Under the pieces are notes generated by a model. The model ran no database searches and was not told the DNA's origin. It saw only the letters and a program-made list of their open reading frames with translations. From Tieghemostelium lacteum (Eukaryota > Evosea > Eumycetozoa > Dictyosteliales > Raperosteliaceae), in NCBI GenBank assembly GCA_001606155.1, contig LODT01000029.1, positions 1-64,000 on the forward strand: a DNA stretch of 64,000 nt, written 5' to 3'. Position numbers and translations under genes: made by a program. Shown in pieces: positions 46,576-58,630 of the stretch (position 1 is its first letter; each line of letters starts with the position of its first letter).

Positions 46576-47774
46576 TTAGATTTTAGTAAGAACCATACAT
46601 CCCATGTTCACTTCCTTAATAACCTTGTGAATTTTGAATTTTCCTTGGATCAAAGTTTCCATTTCCTCCAATGATCTTTCTTTTGATCCAAAGATATGTC
46701 TCATTGAAATGTCAAGCCATATTGCATGTGGATTGATAATGTGTGGATCCACTATAGAATCAAAAATGTAAAGGTGTCCACCATCTTCAAGAGCATTGGA
46801 ACAAACCTGTAAAATTGCTTTTGCATCTTCATCTTTCCAATTATGAAGAATGGTTTTCATAATAATGCAGTCTCCCCTGGGAATGGTTTCAAAGAAATTA
46901 CCAGAGACAAATTCTAACCTTTTCTCATTAACTTTTCCTTTATTAACCTCAGGTAAATCAAAATTAATTCCTTTTTGGATACTTGGATATTTTCCTAATA
47001 TTTGTCTTAACAATCTATTTTTAAAAGTTAGAATATTTTTGGAATTCAAATTTAAGTTTACTTACTTTCCATGACTACCACCAACATCAACTATAGTTTT
47101 ATATGGAGAAAAGTCAACACTTGCTAGGATATTAGGTAAAGCAATATCGTTGAAAGTATCCATACAACTTGTAAAACCTTTTTCCCAAACAGGATCTGAA
47201 AAACTTTCATAGAAATTATTGGTTTTACATCCTAATGCTTCTGGTCCTTTATTTTGACCAGTTCTAAGGGTTTCTAAAATGTTTTTATGTAACCTATATG
47301 ATAAACAATTCATTAGAATATGAACTAGATCAATCTTTGGGTATTGGAAAGGCAATTTGTGATGTAAATTATATGTATGGCTTTGAAAATGGATCAAAGC
47401 AAACTAATAATGGAAAATACTTTTTTCTTGAAAACTTACATATAATGTTTATCTGATGTTAAACAGTCCATTAAACTATATAATGGTCCTCCCTTCATAA
47501 ATAATTTGGTTGTTGATGTTTTAGTGTAGGTTCCGAGACTAACCTCATTAAATAGTCTATAGGGTAAAAAGAATCTCAAAAGACTGTGTAAACACTCTGG
47601 ATCACATCCAACAATTTTGGCAATGTCATTGTAATGTTTTGGTTGATCATCTTGAAATTGTTCTAAAATTCCCAATTGATATAAACTTGAAAAGAATCTT
47701 GAAACTATATGTCCACCTGCAATTGACATCAAATAATTTGCAACTTGAAATTCCTCTCCAAAAACTAAATCCAT
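46576..47774 (-). CDS. Plant-type small-molecule O-methyltransferase (3 exons)
   Basis: Exons 47774-47440, 47293-47066 and 47014-46576 join in phase 2, giving 333 residues. The N-terminal part is the dimerisation/winged-helix region of this family (SLYQLGILEQF, DPECLHSLLRFF). The SAM-binding motif is VDVGGSHGK, and the catalytic His lies in MKTILHNWKDEDAKAIL. These enzymes use S-adenosylmethionine to methylate hydroxyls of polyketides or phenolics; in D. discoideum relatives help make chlorinated differentiation factors such as DIF-1. The first intron (147 bp) is long and partly open in one frame, but only the chosen acceptor gives the family string DKHYM-LHKNILETLRTG. Substrate is not known, and no polyketide synthase lies nearby. 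Confidence 0.87.
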
Positions 47775-48581
47775 TTCTTTATTTTACGTTTATTTATAAT
47801 TATAATAAATTAAAATATATTTATATCATTTTTTACTATCAAACTTAACATTCTTAAATCACAAATTATTCGTAATACCAATAATGCAATAACACTACAA
47901 ACTTATAAATTTAAATAGTTAAAAATTTTAACACACAACTCAATAAGACTACAGTGTGTAAAAAAGAATGATTTTTTTGTTTTAATTTGCATCTTTTATG
48001 TATCTATTATCTCAAATCAAACTATATCTACTATAAATAAAAAGTCTAGTAAAATTAGAGATAACTTTTAAATTTTATTCTAAAATTCAGTCACCCAAAA
48101 GTCGATCATCTATCTGTTGATGGTTTTGATTAATAATACATATTTATAATAATTCCACATATATTTAGTTTACTAAAGTCAAACAAAGTAGTTTGGTAAT
48201 ATCAGTATGTTTTGACAAGATTCAAATAATGGGGAATTCCATATATTTTGTCCTAGGTAAATATCCAATTTTAGTTTTTATAGGTTTTAGTAGATTTCAT
48301 ATATAGATTAGAAGGATGCATGAATATATATATTATTTTGGTAGATATTATGATTTTAAATCACCTATGACTCAAAATGATTACATTTATATTTATGAAG
48401 ATATAATCAAAATCCTACTTGTACATGGTATTAATAAGGGAGGTATATCAGTTTGTGTACTAATAAATTCAGTCTATTAAAATTAATATAATTAATCATA
48501 ATTACCAAAAAATCTTTCAAATTTTTCTTTGGAAAAAACAAATTTTTTTTTTAAAATTAAAATTCCCAAATTAATAATATA
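47775..48581. promoter_or_regulatory. Divergent intergenic region, OMT to RMDN gene
   Basis: About 800 bp of AT-rich sequence without ORFs or RNA-gene signatures lie between the divergent starts of the methyltransferase and the TPR protein. No specific element was identified. Confidence 0.45.
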
Positions 48582-49346
48582 ATGGCTGAAGAGTTAATAC
48601 AAAAATATGACGATTTACATTTAGCTGGTAGAGAAAATCCACAAATTCTAGAAGGGTTGTTAGCAGCAAATGAACAATATCCAAATAATGTTGAAATAAT
48701 GTGGAGAATTTCTAGAGCCTATTATGACAGAAATGAGCTTTCCTCAGACAAAGCTGTAAAGAAAGATTTTGTTGAAAAGGGATTTAATATGATTAACAAA
48801 GCAAATGAAGTAAATGCTAATCATTGGGCAGTTCATAAAGTAAGTTTAAAAATGTTTTTTTTTACCCAATAGGAAACTAACCAAGCTATTGGATTTGAAC
48901 AATCATAGTGGATGGCCATTATGTACAGTGCACTAGGTGACCATGTAAGTTCAAAAGAAAAAATTGCAAATGCCTTTAAGATTAAAGAGCATGCCCTCAA
49001 AGCATTGGAATTGAAACCAAATGATCCAACTACTCTTCATCTTTTGGGTAGATGGTGCATGACTATTGCAAATATTAGTTGGATTGAGAGAGGTATTGCA
49101 TCAGCACTCTTTGGTACCCCACCCACATCCTCATTTGAAGAGGCTCTAGATTACTTTTTGAAAGCACATGCTGTTGGCTCGACCGATCCAACAACTCTCC
49201 GAAATACAATTTTTATTGGTGACTGCTATACTCAGTTAAAAAATGGTGCAAAAGCAAAAGAATATTACACTTTGGCTGCCGAAACTGTTCCAAAAAATGA
49301 TTTTGATAAGACTTTAATACAAGAAGCAAAATCAAAAATTAAATAA
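48582..49346 (+). CDS. RMDN/FAM82-type TPR-like protein (2 exons)
   Basis: Exons 48582-48839 and 48909-49346 join in phase 0, giving 231 residues. The protein is an all-helical TPR-like array: EIMWRISRAYYDRNEL, NANHWAVHKWMAIMYSALGD, HALKALELKPNDPTTLHLLG, and an FEEALDYFLKAHAV repeat. The HWAVHKW string and the GRWC...IERGIASALFG segment are characteristic of regulator of microtubule dynamics proteins (RMDN1-3). In animals these associate with microtubules, mitochondria or ER contact sites. This version lacks an N-terminal membrane anchor, so it resembles the soluble RMDN1 core. The intron join recreates the HK-W string, which supports it. Confidence 0.85.
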
Positions 49347-49443
49347 TGTTGTGTAGTAATACCAATCATATTTTGTCTTCATAATATATATATTTTTTTT
49401 ATTTATTTGGATATAAAAGAAGAATAATGTTGTTTGTGAGGGT

Positions 49444-52400
49444 TTATTTCTTTTTTCCAACAGTTACCCAACCATCAGCATCTGGCTTTTTATCATCTTT
49501 GTTTTCTTGAGGTCTTTGAGAATCATTTCTCCATTTACCACCATCATCTCTGTTGTTATTGTTATTATTATAACCGCCAAAACCACTGTCTCTATTTCTT
49601 TCACTAGGTGGTCTATAAGCACCAGAAGAGTTTTCTTTTGGAGGTCCAAATTTAGTTGAAGAAGATGAGTTATCTTTTCCCCATTTATCATCTTTGTCAG
49701 CATTGGACATTGGTTTAGAATTGTATCCGCTAGGTCTATAACTATCTCTATTGTCTCTGTTGTCTCTGTTATCTCTATTATCTCTATTATCTCTATTATA
49801 ACCAAAGCCAGAGTCTCTATTATCTCTGCCAAAATCTCTATTGTCTTTTGGTGGGCCAAAGGAAGATTTTGGTGGCATTGAAGAGTTATCGTGACCCCAT
49901 TTATCTTCCTTGTCAGCACCAGAGATTGGCTTATTGTAACTATCACCGCCACCGTATGGTCTTGGTGGTTTGTTATCAAAGTCTCTTGGTCTATTGTCAT
50001 AGGAGTCTCTTGGAGGTCTGTTATCAAAAGAGTCTCTTGGAGGTCTGTTATCAAAAGAGTCCCTTGGAGGTCTGTTATCATAAGAGTCTCTTGGAGGTCT
50101 GTTATCAAAAGAGTCTCTTGGAGGTCTGTTATCAAAAGAGTCTCTTGGAGGTCTGTTTTCTCTTGGTGGACCAAAAGTAGACTTTGGTCTGTATGGAGCA
50201 TTCTTATCATCAGAAGATATCCAAGAATCAGAGGAGTCAGCATTTGATTGTGTCTTTTCTTGTCCCCAAGAATCATCAGAGGAGTATTTTGAAGAAGGAC
50301 CAGAACCAGTTCTAGATGAGGGTGGTTTATAAATTTTAGATTCTTTTTCTCTTCTCTCAGCATCTTCACGGTCTCTTTTCTCTTGCTCTTCTCTTTCTTT
50401 TCTTTCTCTTTCTTTTCTTTCCTCCTCTTCTTTTGCTCTCTTTTCCATGAGTATACGTTTTTCTTGTTCTCTCTTTTCTCTTTGTTTCTCTTTTTCCTCA
50501 TTGTATTGTTTGAGGTATTCTTTGAAACGTTTTTGTTGAGCCTCTTGGAGAGCAGGTAAGAGTTTCTTTCTCTCCTCAAAGACAGAGTTAACAAATTGAT
50601 TGTATTCCTGTTGACGATTGTCAAGTCTTTTCTTTTCAGCAAGGGCAAAATCAAAATCTTGTCTCTTTTTCTCAGCCAACTCTTTTTGAGTACGTTCATA
50701 GAGAGCCTTGTCTTGAGTGTTCTTCTCAGTGAAGAATTTCTCCATGGCAGGACATTCTTCCTCACGATAAGCTCTCTCGAGAATGTACAACTGTTTGGTA
50801 ATCTTTTGTACCTTATTTCTCATCTCTTGTTTAGCCTTATCGATAAGAGTAATTGTCTGGTCAATTTGGTTTTGTTTTTGTTGTTCTTTTTGTTGTTGTT
50901 GTTGTTGTTCAGCAATTCTCTCCATGTTTTGTTTAAACAATTGAATATCAATATCGGCTTTCAATTGAATCTTCTTTTGTAGATCTTCTTGTTCACGTTG
51001 TTTTTTAATTTGGTACTGTTGTTCCATGTAGATTTTCTTTTTCTCTATAATCTCTTTACGTGCAAGAATACGACGATGTTCATCAGAGAGTGAGTTGATA
51101 ATCTTAACATAGACTTCCTTTTTAACCTTGGAGTGTTGGTTTTGTTTTTTTTCAGGTTCAGCCATTTTTAATGCTTTAGAGATACCTTGTGAGAGATTTA
51201 GTAACTGATCAGAAATCTTTGCAGAATCAAAGTCATAGTGACCAAATCTAATGACACCATTTCTGTGGTCAACTCTAGCACCAATAAGTTTTCTCTTTAT
51301 GGATTCCAACAATGACAACTCAATTTCATTCTTATTGTAGAATGGTGCCAATTTAATAAATTCAGAGATTTTAATAACCTCGTAAACTTTGGAAACTTGC
51401 AAGGCAATCTCAGTGAATACAACCTTGAGGAATGGTTTCAAATACTGTTGTAAGTGTGGGTTCTCTTTGATGAATTGAATCTTTGGTTCCAACAAGGAGG
51501 CAAATGTCAATGGACTGGTTCTGCATTCAAAGATATTAAAGAGATCTTGCAATTCTGGATAGACATCATTGGATATCTTTTTAACCTCTTGTAAGAAATT
51601 CTCTCTCTTTGGAATGGAGGACAATGACAATAGAGAAGCTAAACCAATAGCTCTTTGTGATTGTGCATCAAATTGTAAGAGATTACTACTGGAGCTACTA
51701 GATTCTTGAATTGGTGATGATAATGCTGCTACCAATAAAACAGAGGCGTACAATTGTGATTCATCAGTAGAGAAATTCAAATTGTAATTCTTATTGTAGA
51801 AATAGTGCTTCCACAATGAATAGGCATGTAATAAATGGGCATTGGTAATCCAGTAGACTTGTGCTAATTTTTGGAAATAGGTTGCCAAAATGACTGGTTT
51901 TGGTTTTGGTAACAATGAAAAGAGCATATTGATATCTTCAATTGATCTATAGGCAATGTTGTATAATCCCATGGCAATAGATGTTGATAATTGTTGGAAT
52001 CTAATTTCAATGTGGGTATTCACTGTATCAATGGCTGGATTCTTAAACAAGGTTTCAATGATGGTTCTAAAGAGTTCAACTAGATTTTGGAATTCATTTT
52101 TTCTTTGATATTTCAAACACAATCCAAAGGCAATGTTAGATGCTTTTAACAAAAGTGGGTCAAATTTACTGTTATCAAATTTAGAATCTGCCTTTAATTT
52201 GGAGAGATTTTCTATCATTGCTTTAATGGATTCAAATAAAAATCTCATTAATGGATTGGTTTGTGCTAAATCATCCTCTTCTGATAATTCTTTGTTCTAT
52301 AGATTTATAAATGGTTAGAAACTGCATGTGTGGGTATTATCTTTGTTTTTGTACATACAGCTTTAATTTCATCAATCTTAGCTTCAGTTGGTGTTACAAT

Positions 52401-52767
52401 CTCTTTTAAGACAGTTTCTAAAGGAGCATAACTAAATTCTTTTTGTGAGATTACTGACAATTTATATTGAATAATAGCATCTTTAATATTTGGGTATTCT
52501 AATGATTCAATACATAATCTAACGTAGGCCAACATAATTTGTTCTAATGTTGGGTGCCATGATTTACGTTCACCAATGACCTCCCTCAAAATGAAAGCAG
52601 CTCTTGCTTTATTTCCTAATTTGATTTGTTCTATTTTTACAATTGGTTTGGTTAGGTTTTCCTTTTCTTTTTTATTTATATTGAATGTAATATAGATATA
52701 TACCTGTAGCTTGTTGATAAGCTTGTTCATTATCACTAATAGATTGGAGTATTAATGATGATGACAT
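49444..52767 (-). CDS. eif3a: Translation initiation factor eIF3 subunit A (3 exons)
   Basis: Exons 52767-52704, 52630-52359 and 52296-49444 join in phases 1 and 0, giving 1062 residues. The N-terminal half is helical and ends in a PCI/winged-helix region (NRDGVIRFG-like HRNGVIRFGHYDFDS). A very long charged helix follows (Lys/Glu/Gln/Arg, about residues 430-700), the spectrin-like part that binds eIF3b/g/i. The C-terminal 330 residues are disordered and repetitive: six NRPPRDS(F/Y)D units and a run of RDN triplets. eIF3a is the scaffold of eIF3 and spans the 40S subunit. The gene is divergent from eif3l across 299 bp. Confidence 0.94.
49741..49800. repeat. 9-bp minisatellite in eif3a (RDN units)
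   Basis: Near-perfect tandem TCTCTATTA-type 9-mers encode repeated Arg-Asp-Asn triplets on the minus strand. They are within the disordered eIF3a tail. Confidence 0.85.
49989..50150. repeat. 27-bp minisatellite in eif3a, six units
   Basis: Six tandem 27-bp units, differing by only a few bases, encode NRPPRDS(F/Y)D on the minus strand. Their near-identity suggests recent expansion or homogenisation. Confidence 0.92.
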
Positions 52768-53066
52768 TTTTCTACTACTAAGCGATAAATAAGAAAAATT
52801 TTGTAAAAAAAAAAAAAATTGAAGTTTTTTTTTTTTTTTTGAATTTCAGTTTTAAAAAACGAACGAAATTTATATGTTCATATCCATCAATGAACCAATA
52901 AAATAGGTAAAATAAATTAATCTATTCATTCATTTTATAAATCAAAAATGAATGTTTAAATATAGAAAATGTAACGTTTTTTATTATTTTTTTCTGATAC
53001 ATTATTGAATTTAAGAATTTTTTTTTTTTTTTTTTTTTTTTAGTATTCATTTTTTCGCTAAAAATC
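52768..53066. promoter_or_regulatory. Shared divergent promoter region of eif3a and eif3l
   Basis: Only 299 bp separate the two start codons. The spacer has A13 and T17 runs beside the eif3a start and a T24-like run next to the eif3l start, i.e. roughly mirrored homopolymers. Co-regulation of two subunits of one complex is plausible but inferred. Confidence 0.65.
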
Positions 53067-55141
53067 ATGAGTTCATCAAACAATAACAACGGTAAAGATA
53101 ACCGTTCAAATAAGAACCAAAATGGTCAAAAAGGTGGGCAAAAAAAGAATTTTGGAGGAAAACAAATGAATCAGGCTCAACAAAGTAACCAACAGCAGGT
53201 TCAAGGGCAACAAGTACAACAAGTTCAAGGACAAGGACAACAACAGCCACAGCAACAGCAAGGACAACAACAGCAACAACAAGGACAACAACAAGGACAA
53301 CAACAGCAACATCAAAAAAATAGAAAAATACCAGGTAATGTTGAAAGTTTCCCAATTAATCTTAGTCCAGCTCAACTTCAACAATTACAACAATTCCAAG
53401 CAGCTTCACAAACCAATCAAGCTAATCAATTCCAAATTAACTTTTTACCACCAGCTGCCAACCTCTACACACCAGTTATCAACTATTTTATAAACTTTTT
53501 CAACAATTTCAAATCACAATCACATCAGGATATCTTATTCTCCTATGACAATTTTTTCAAATCATGTGAGACATTTTACCCAAACTGTGCATTACCAACT
53601 GTTGATGTTTTCATTTCACTTTTGGGTGATAAAATTGATGACAGTAATTGTATGTATAACCCTCCCTCATCACCTTCAACAGCCACCATTTATTTATAAA
53701 TAATAACATTTTATTTTTTTTCTGAAATTTTAGTTAATGATAGATTTTTCATCTTATTATATAAAGAGATTTATTATCGTTATTATTATGCTTTGGTGTC
53801 TCAACCAAACATTAGTATTTTTGTTGAATCATGGCAAAACTATTCACAAATTTTCAATACACTGCTAAATGCATCAACACCAAATGAAGTAGATATTGAT
53901 TTACCAAATGCCTGGTTGTGGGATATCATTGATGAATTTGTTTATCAATTCCACACCTTTGCCAAAGCCAGATTTAAGAAAGCAGAAATTGATTATCTTT
54001 CTGAAAACTCTGAGATTTGGGATACTACATTGGTAATTCGTTATCTCTATCTAATCATCAAAAAGTCACAAATCTTTAACGCTAATACCTCTAGGTATGT
54101 TTTTTTAATTTATTAACCAGTGTACTAAATAGGACATTTATATTCTAACCATTGTGTTTATCTATATTCATTTAGATTTGAAACTTCATCAGATGATTTT
54201 TGTTCACATCCAGTCTATAAGATGTTAGGTTATTACAGTGTTATCAGTTTAGTTCGTGTTCAATGTTTGTTGGGTGACTACACATTGGCATTAAAAACAT
54301 TAGAACTTATTGATATGGGTAAGAAAGCAATGTACACCTATGTAACTGCTTGCCATATCTCTCTATACTATTATTTAGGTTTTGCTTATTTAATGTCTAG
54401 AAAATATAATGAAGCCACTAAAGCATTGAATACCATTTTAATTTCAGTTGCCTCAAAATCTAAAATTCAAAATTTCCAATCTGATCATGTAAGTGTTTAA
54501 ATTACATTTTTTTTTTTAACTACAACAAAACACTAACTTTTGTTACAACACAGAATGAAAAAAAAATTGAAAAGATCTATGCACTTTTGACTATATGCCA
54601 AGCATTGTATCCAAACAAAATCGATGATAATGTTAATAATATATTAAAAGAAAAATATGGTGACAAACTATTGAGATTGCAAAAAGGTGAAATTGAAGTC
54701 TACGAAGAGTTATTTGTTATTGCTGCACCAAGATGTGTTGGACCAGTACCATGTTATATCTCTGGATACAATCAATCTTCATTGGATCCATACAGATTAC
54801 AATTGTCACTCTTTACTGAAGAGGTTAAACAACAATCTCTCCTCACCACTATTCGTAGTTATATCACTCTCTACTCTACCATTAGTATTCATAAATTAGC
54901 TTCTCTCTTGCAAATCGATCCAGAGGAACTACGTATCAAATTAACTTGTTACAAACATAAACTCATCAATGTCTTGGGTAAAAGCGAAACTAAATGGAAT
55001 AATCAATTGGATATTGATTTCTACATTGACCAAGATATGATTCATATTGACAATCGTCTCTTTGCCAAAGAAGCTGATTCCTTTATCAATTCAATTCTCA
55101 AATTTGAAGGTTCCTTAACACCAAGTTATAATTGGATGTAA
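53067..55141 (+). CDS. eif3l: Translation initiation factor eIF3 subunit L (4 exons)
   Basis: Exons 53067-53649, 53734-54094, 54176-54488 and 54554-55141 give 614 residues. After a Gln/Asn/Gly-rich tail (residues 1 to about 90, coded by CAA repeats) the conserved eIF3L body begins. Recognisable strings are [71 protein letters not shown] and the PCI-domain end [21 protein letters not shown]. eIF3l sits in the PCI/MPN core of eIF3 and contacts eIF3e and eIF3k. All joins are canonical and phase-consistent. The poly-Gln extension is amoebal; the animal protein lacks it. Confidence 0.95.
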
Positions 55142-55644
55142 TCTACAAAATTGGGAATAATAAAAAAAAAACTAACCACAACAATATCACCACACCACAC
55201 CATCTCAATATTCTAAAACAAATAAAATAAATCAATTAAAATAATTAATTTATGCATATATTCTATCTATACAATAATATATGAGATGAAAAACGTTACA
55301 ACTGAGAATTTAGGTAATTGTATTTATATCTAATCAAATAAATCACAAAACCACCCACATTTATTGACATCATTTGCAATAAATATCTTTTTTATTTAAA
55401 TTTTTTAATAAAATTAAATAGTTACTATTTGTAAAATCAAAATTATTATAATTTATTCCTATATAGAAAGTTTCATAGAGATAATTATAATAAATATATA
55501 AATCAAATGTATCAAAAAAATGTTGATCTAATTTTCTTTTGAATAGTATAATATTGTATTCAAATAATTAAATTTAAAAACTATAAATATGAATAAACTT
55601 TTTTAATTTTATATATCAGTATTGAATTAACTAATATTTAAAAC
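55142..55644. other. Intergenic region downstream of eif3l
   Basis: About 500 bp of AT-rich sequence with an A9 run and CA-rich strings just after the eif3l stop. No ORF or RNA gene is visible. Confidence 0.5.
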
Positions 55645-56945
55645 ATGTATACTTTAATTTTTATCTTTATTGCTCTAATTATTGGAGTAAAATCAGAAAC
55701 AATTATTGGTAAGTGACAAAATAATACTTTCCTGGCGCTCAATATCTTTAAAATATTAATTTAAATATAATCTAGACTGTAATTCATTAAATGAAACAGA
55801 GTGTTACAAATATCAAGATGTTTGCTATCCATCAGTTGCTGAGTCTTGTTGCAATGAGTTTTCATTTAAATGTTTAGCCATCCCATCAAAATCTTGTAAA
55901 TCAGATTTAGAAAATGTGTGGTGTGAACAAATTGACAAGAATCATTATTTGCAACATAAATCAAATTGCTTACCTGATTTGACAAATGGCAATTTATATT
56001 TTAAGCCAAATGGTAATATTAATTAAATGAAAAATATCTATTAGTTGTTAATACTAATTTAATCTATTGTAATTAGAAAAAAAATGTAAAGATTCTGAGT
56101 GTCCTCAAAATTACAAATGCCAGAACAGAAAATATCATCTAAATTTGGAATGTCATTCTGCAAATAAATGTTGCACTTTTAAATCAAAATGTGTACCAAT
56201 AACTCCTCACGAAGAAATAATCTTCCCAAAGAATCAAACTGTGATCTCTGGTGATTCACTTTTGTTGTCTTCCGAAAATGATTCATTTGATGAAAGAAAC
56301 ATACGTGATTTATCTGGTGAACCAACTACCCAACCATCTGCTGAACCAGCAATTCAACCATCTGAAGGACCAACTACTCAGCCATCTACAGAACCAACAA
56401 TTCAACCATCTACAGTACCATCAACTCAACCATCCGCAGAACCAACTGCTCAACCATCTACAGAACCAAAAACTCAACCATCTGCAGAACCAACTGCTCA
56501 ACCATCTACAGAACCATCAACTCAACCATCTACAGAACCAACAACTCAACCATCTACAGAACCAACAACTCAACCATCTACAGAACCAACAATTCCACCA
56601 TCTACAGAACCATCTATAGAACCAACAATTCAACCATCTACTGAGCCAACAGCTCAACCATCTACTGAGCCAACAGCTCAACCATCTACAGAACCAAAAA
56701 TTCAACCATCTACAGAACCAACAACTCAACCATCTACTGAGCCAACTGCCCTACCATCTGTAAACCCAACAATTCAACCATCTACAGAACCAACTAATCA
56801 ACCATCTACTGAGCCAACAACTCAACCATCTGTAAACCCAACAACTCAACCATCTGTAGAACCAGAAAATCCACCATCAACAGAATCAACTGAAGAAAAA
56901 ATTAAAAATAAATCCTCAGAGCAAAGCCCAGCATTTGTGTTGTAA
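55645..56945 (+). CDS. Secreted Cys-rich protein with Pro/Thr repeat tail (3 exons)
   Basis: Exons 55645-55708, 55776-56012 and 56077-56945 join in phase 1, giving 389 residues. A signal peptide (MYTLIFIFIALIIGVKS) is followed by about 125 residues with some twenty Cys. These look like a duplicated module: VAESCCNEFSFKCLAIP in the first half and ANKCCTFKSKCVP in the second. From about residue 195 to 383 the chain is a repeat of eight residues, mostly TTQPSTEP, encoded by a 24-bp minisatellite. The tail is Lys/Ser-rich and ends SPAFVL with no membrane or GPI signal, so the protein should be fully secreted, perhaps as an O-glycosylated matrix, slime-sheath or spore-coat component. I do not recognise an exact family; the PT-repeat resembles heavily glycosylated stalk regions. 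Confidence 0.83.
56325..56888. repeat. 24-bp minisatellite, 23.5 copies (QPSTEP repeat)
   Basis: The 564-bp tract is exactly 23.5 units of 24 bp. Units encode mainly T-x-Q-P-S-T-E-P, with variants QPSVNP, QPSAEP and PPSTEP. The half unit (SIEP) falls after unit 12. Length is likely to vary between strains. Confidence 0.95.
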
Positions 56946-57019
56946 GATCCTTTTTGGATATGTTAAGAAAAACTTTTTTTTTTATTTTTTTTTTATTTTT
57001 TTTCACTTTTCTCCCAAAA

Positions 57020-57717
57020 ATGAATCAGTCTATCAAGGTAATCTACAAATATTAATAGTTTTTAATGAAGAGTCAAATTATTAATAGAATATGATGATCA
57101 TAATATAGAAATCGATTAATATACTAAATAAACATTGTATCAGCAAAACAACATTAAGACAATTTCACAGTGGACAAAAACATTTTGTAGCACGTTGGGA
57201 TAATGAAAAAGATAAAGCACCTACATTTAAAAAGATAGTGGATGACGCAGCAAATACATATTTTCTAACTGAAATTGTCTCTGGTCTCTATATAACTATG
57301 GGATTCTTTTTCCAAAAAAAGAGTACTATTAACTATCCTTTTGAAAAAGGACCATTATCACCACGTTTTCGTGGTGAACATGCACTAAGACGTTATCCTA
57401 CTGGTGAGGAAAGATGTATTGCATGTAAACTTTGTGAAGCTATTTGTCCAGCACAAGCAATCACCATTGAAGCTGAACCTAGACAAGATGGTTCCAGAAG
57501 AACTACAAGATATGATATCGATATGACAAAATGTATTTATTGTGGATTCTGTCAAGAGGCATGTCCAGTAGATGCTATTGTTGAAGGACCAAATTTTGAA
57601 TTCACCACAGAAACTAGAATTGAATTACTGTATAATAAAGAGAAACTTTTAGCTAATGGTGATAGATGGGAAACTGAAATTGCTTCAAATATAGCTGCTG
57701 ATTATCTCTACCGTTAA
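57020..57717 (+). CDS. ndufs8: Complex I 23-kDa iron-sulfur subunit NDUFS8 (2 exons, first uncertain)
   Basis: The main exon 57144-57717 encodes the whole mature protein. The two 4Fe-4S motifs are [12 protein letters not shown] and [12 protein letters not shown], and [20 protein letters not shown] and [13 protein letters not shown] are near-identical to animal NDUFS8. The subunit carries clusters N6a and N6b in the peripheral arm of mitochondrial complex I. The presequence region ([14 protein letters not shown]) is basic, as expected for matrix import. The first exon is unclear. The ATG at 57020 followed by AAG|GTAATC at 57037 is the best-looking donor, but it joins out of frame. A donor at 57028 (exon 57020-57027) gives the right phase but a weak GTCTAT site. 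A one-base error or a missed exon are alternatives. Confidence 0.88.
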
Positions 57718-57939
57718 TATCATTTTAAAACAATAACAACAATAACAATATACAATATCAATCGATGATGATAATGATGATCAATAATAATCATCTTTGT
57801 CATCTCATAATCATCTACCACAACATTAACTAAAAGTAAATTTTATCCGATAACTTAATCAAAATTAATCTTTTGTTTTTTTATGATATTATCGTCTATA
57901 CAATTATTCTCTAATAGTTTTATTATATAAATATTTCAA

Positions 57940-58529
57940 CTATAAATCTGCATCAGAAGGATAAACTGGATGTTTTAAAGGTATTATGGATTTCTTTTCA
58001 ACATCTCTTGGAAGAGCTTTCCTCATATCCAGTGCATCTTCTTCTCCAGAATAATATTCTATAACAGTCCTATAAATTGAATATCCAAACTTTTTGTACA
58101 TATCAATTGCCAATATATTTGATTTTCTTACAAATAAGTCAACAAAATAACCATTGTGTACTTTCTCAGAAACCTCTTCTAAAAAATGCATAAGTCTATC
58201 TGCTAAACCAATTCTTCTATATTCTGGTGCGACTGTAAGTGCTGTGACATGTCCATGCCAATTTTCGTCTACACCCTCTGCTTTACCTAAAATATAACCC
58301 ATTGTACGGCCATTTACATCAGTTGCTGTACTTAATAAACTAGGCCATTTTGATAGATATTGAAAATAAAATGGTAAATAATACTTTAAATATTGAAGTA
58401 AGTGAATGAGTATGACTTCTTATAAGACATAATAATTGTTATTAATCATACAGTTTCTGTTAAATAATCTAAATTAACATTATTAAATTTAAAAAAATCG
58501 TCACACTCAAATCTCCTGATGGTCGTCAT
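57940..58529 (-). CDS. naa20: NatB catalytic subunit NAA20 (2 exons)
   Basis: Exons 58529-58452 and 58383-57940 join in phase 0 with a GTATGA donor, giving 173 residues; human NAA20 has 178. The start MTTIRRFECDDFFKFNNVNL and TETYYLPFYFQYL match the substrate-binding helices. The acetyl-CoA-binding motif is RRIGLADRLM, preceded by HVTALTVAPE, and the end ALPRDVEKKSIIPLKHPV is also typical. NatB acetylates N-termini beginning Met-Asp, Met-Glu, Met-Asn or Met-Gln on nascent chains, with the auxiliary subunit NAA25; targets include actin and tropomyosin. All key regions are present, so it should be active. It converges with ndufs8, 222 bp away. Confidence 0.95.
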
Positions 58530-58630
58530 TTATCACAAATAATGCAAAAAAAAAAAAAAATACATGTTCATCATTGTGTGATAATTTACAAGTTTGACAT
58601 ATTTGTCATTGATATTTATACAATAATTAA

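Noticed and set aside
47294-47439. Open frame of about 34 codons inside the first OMT intron, taken at first as an exon
   Set aside because: Including it breaks the phase with exon 1, and skipping it gives the family-typical DKHYM-LHKNILETL join.
49464-50765. 433-codon minus-strand ORF overlapping eif3a
   Set aside because: It is a frame-shifted shadow of the repetitive charged tail of eIF3a, with unnatural Leu/Ile/Thr-rich composition.
56251-56729. Two repeat-like ORFs (NHLQNQ-type on plus and WFCRWLS-type on minus) over the PT-repeat
   Set aside because: They arise because a 24-bp repeat is open in several frames; only the QPSTEP frame has a signal peptide and exons.
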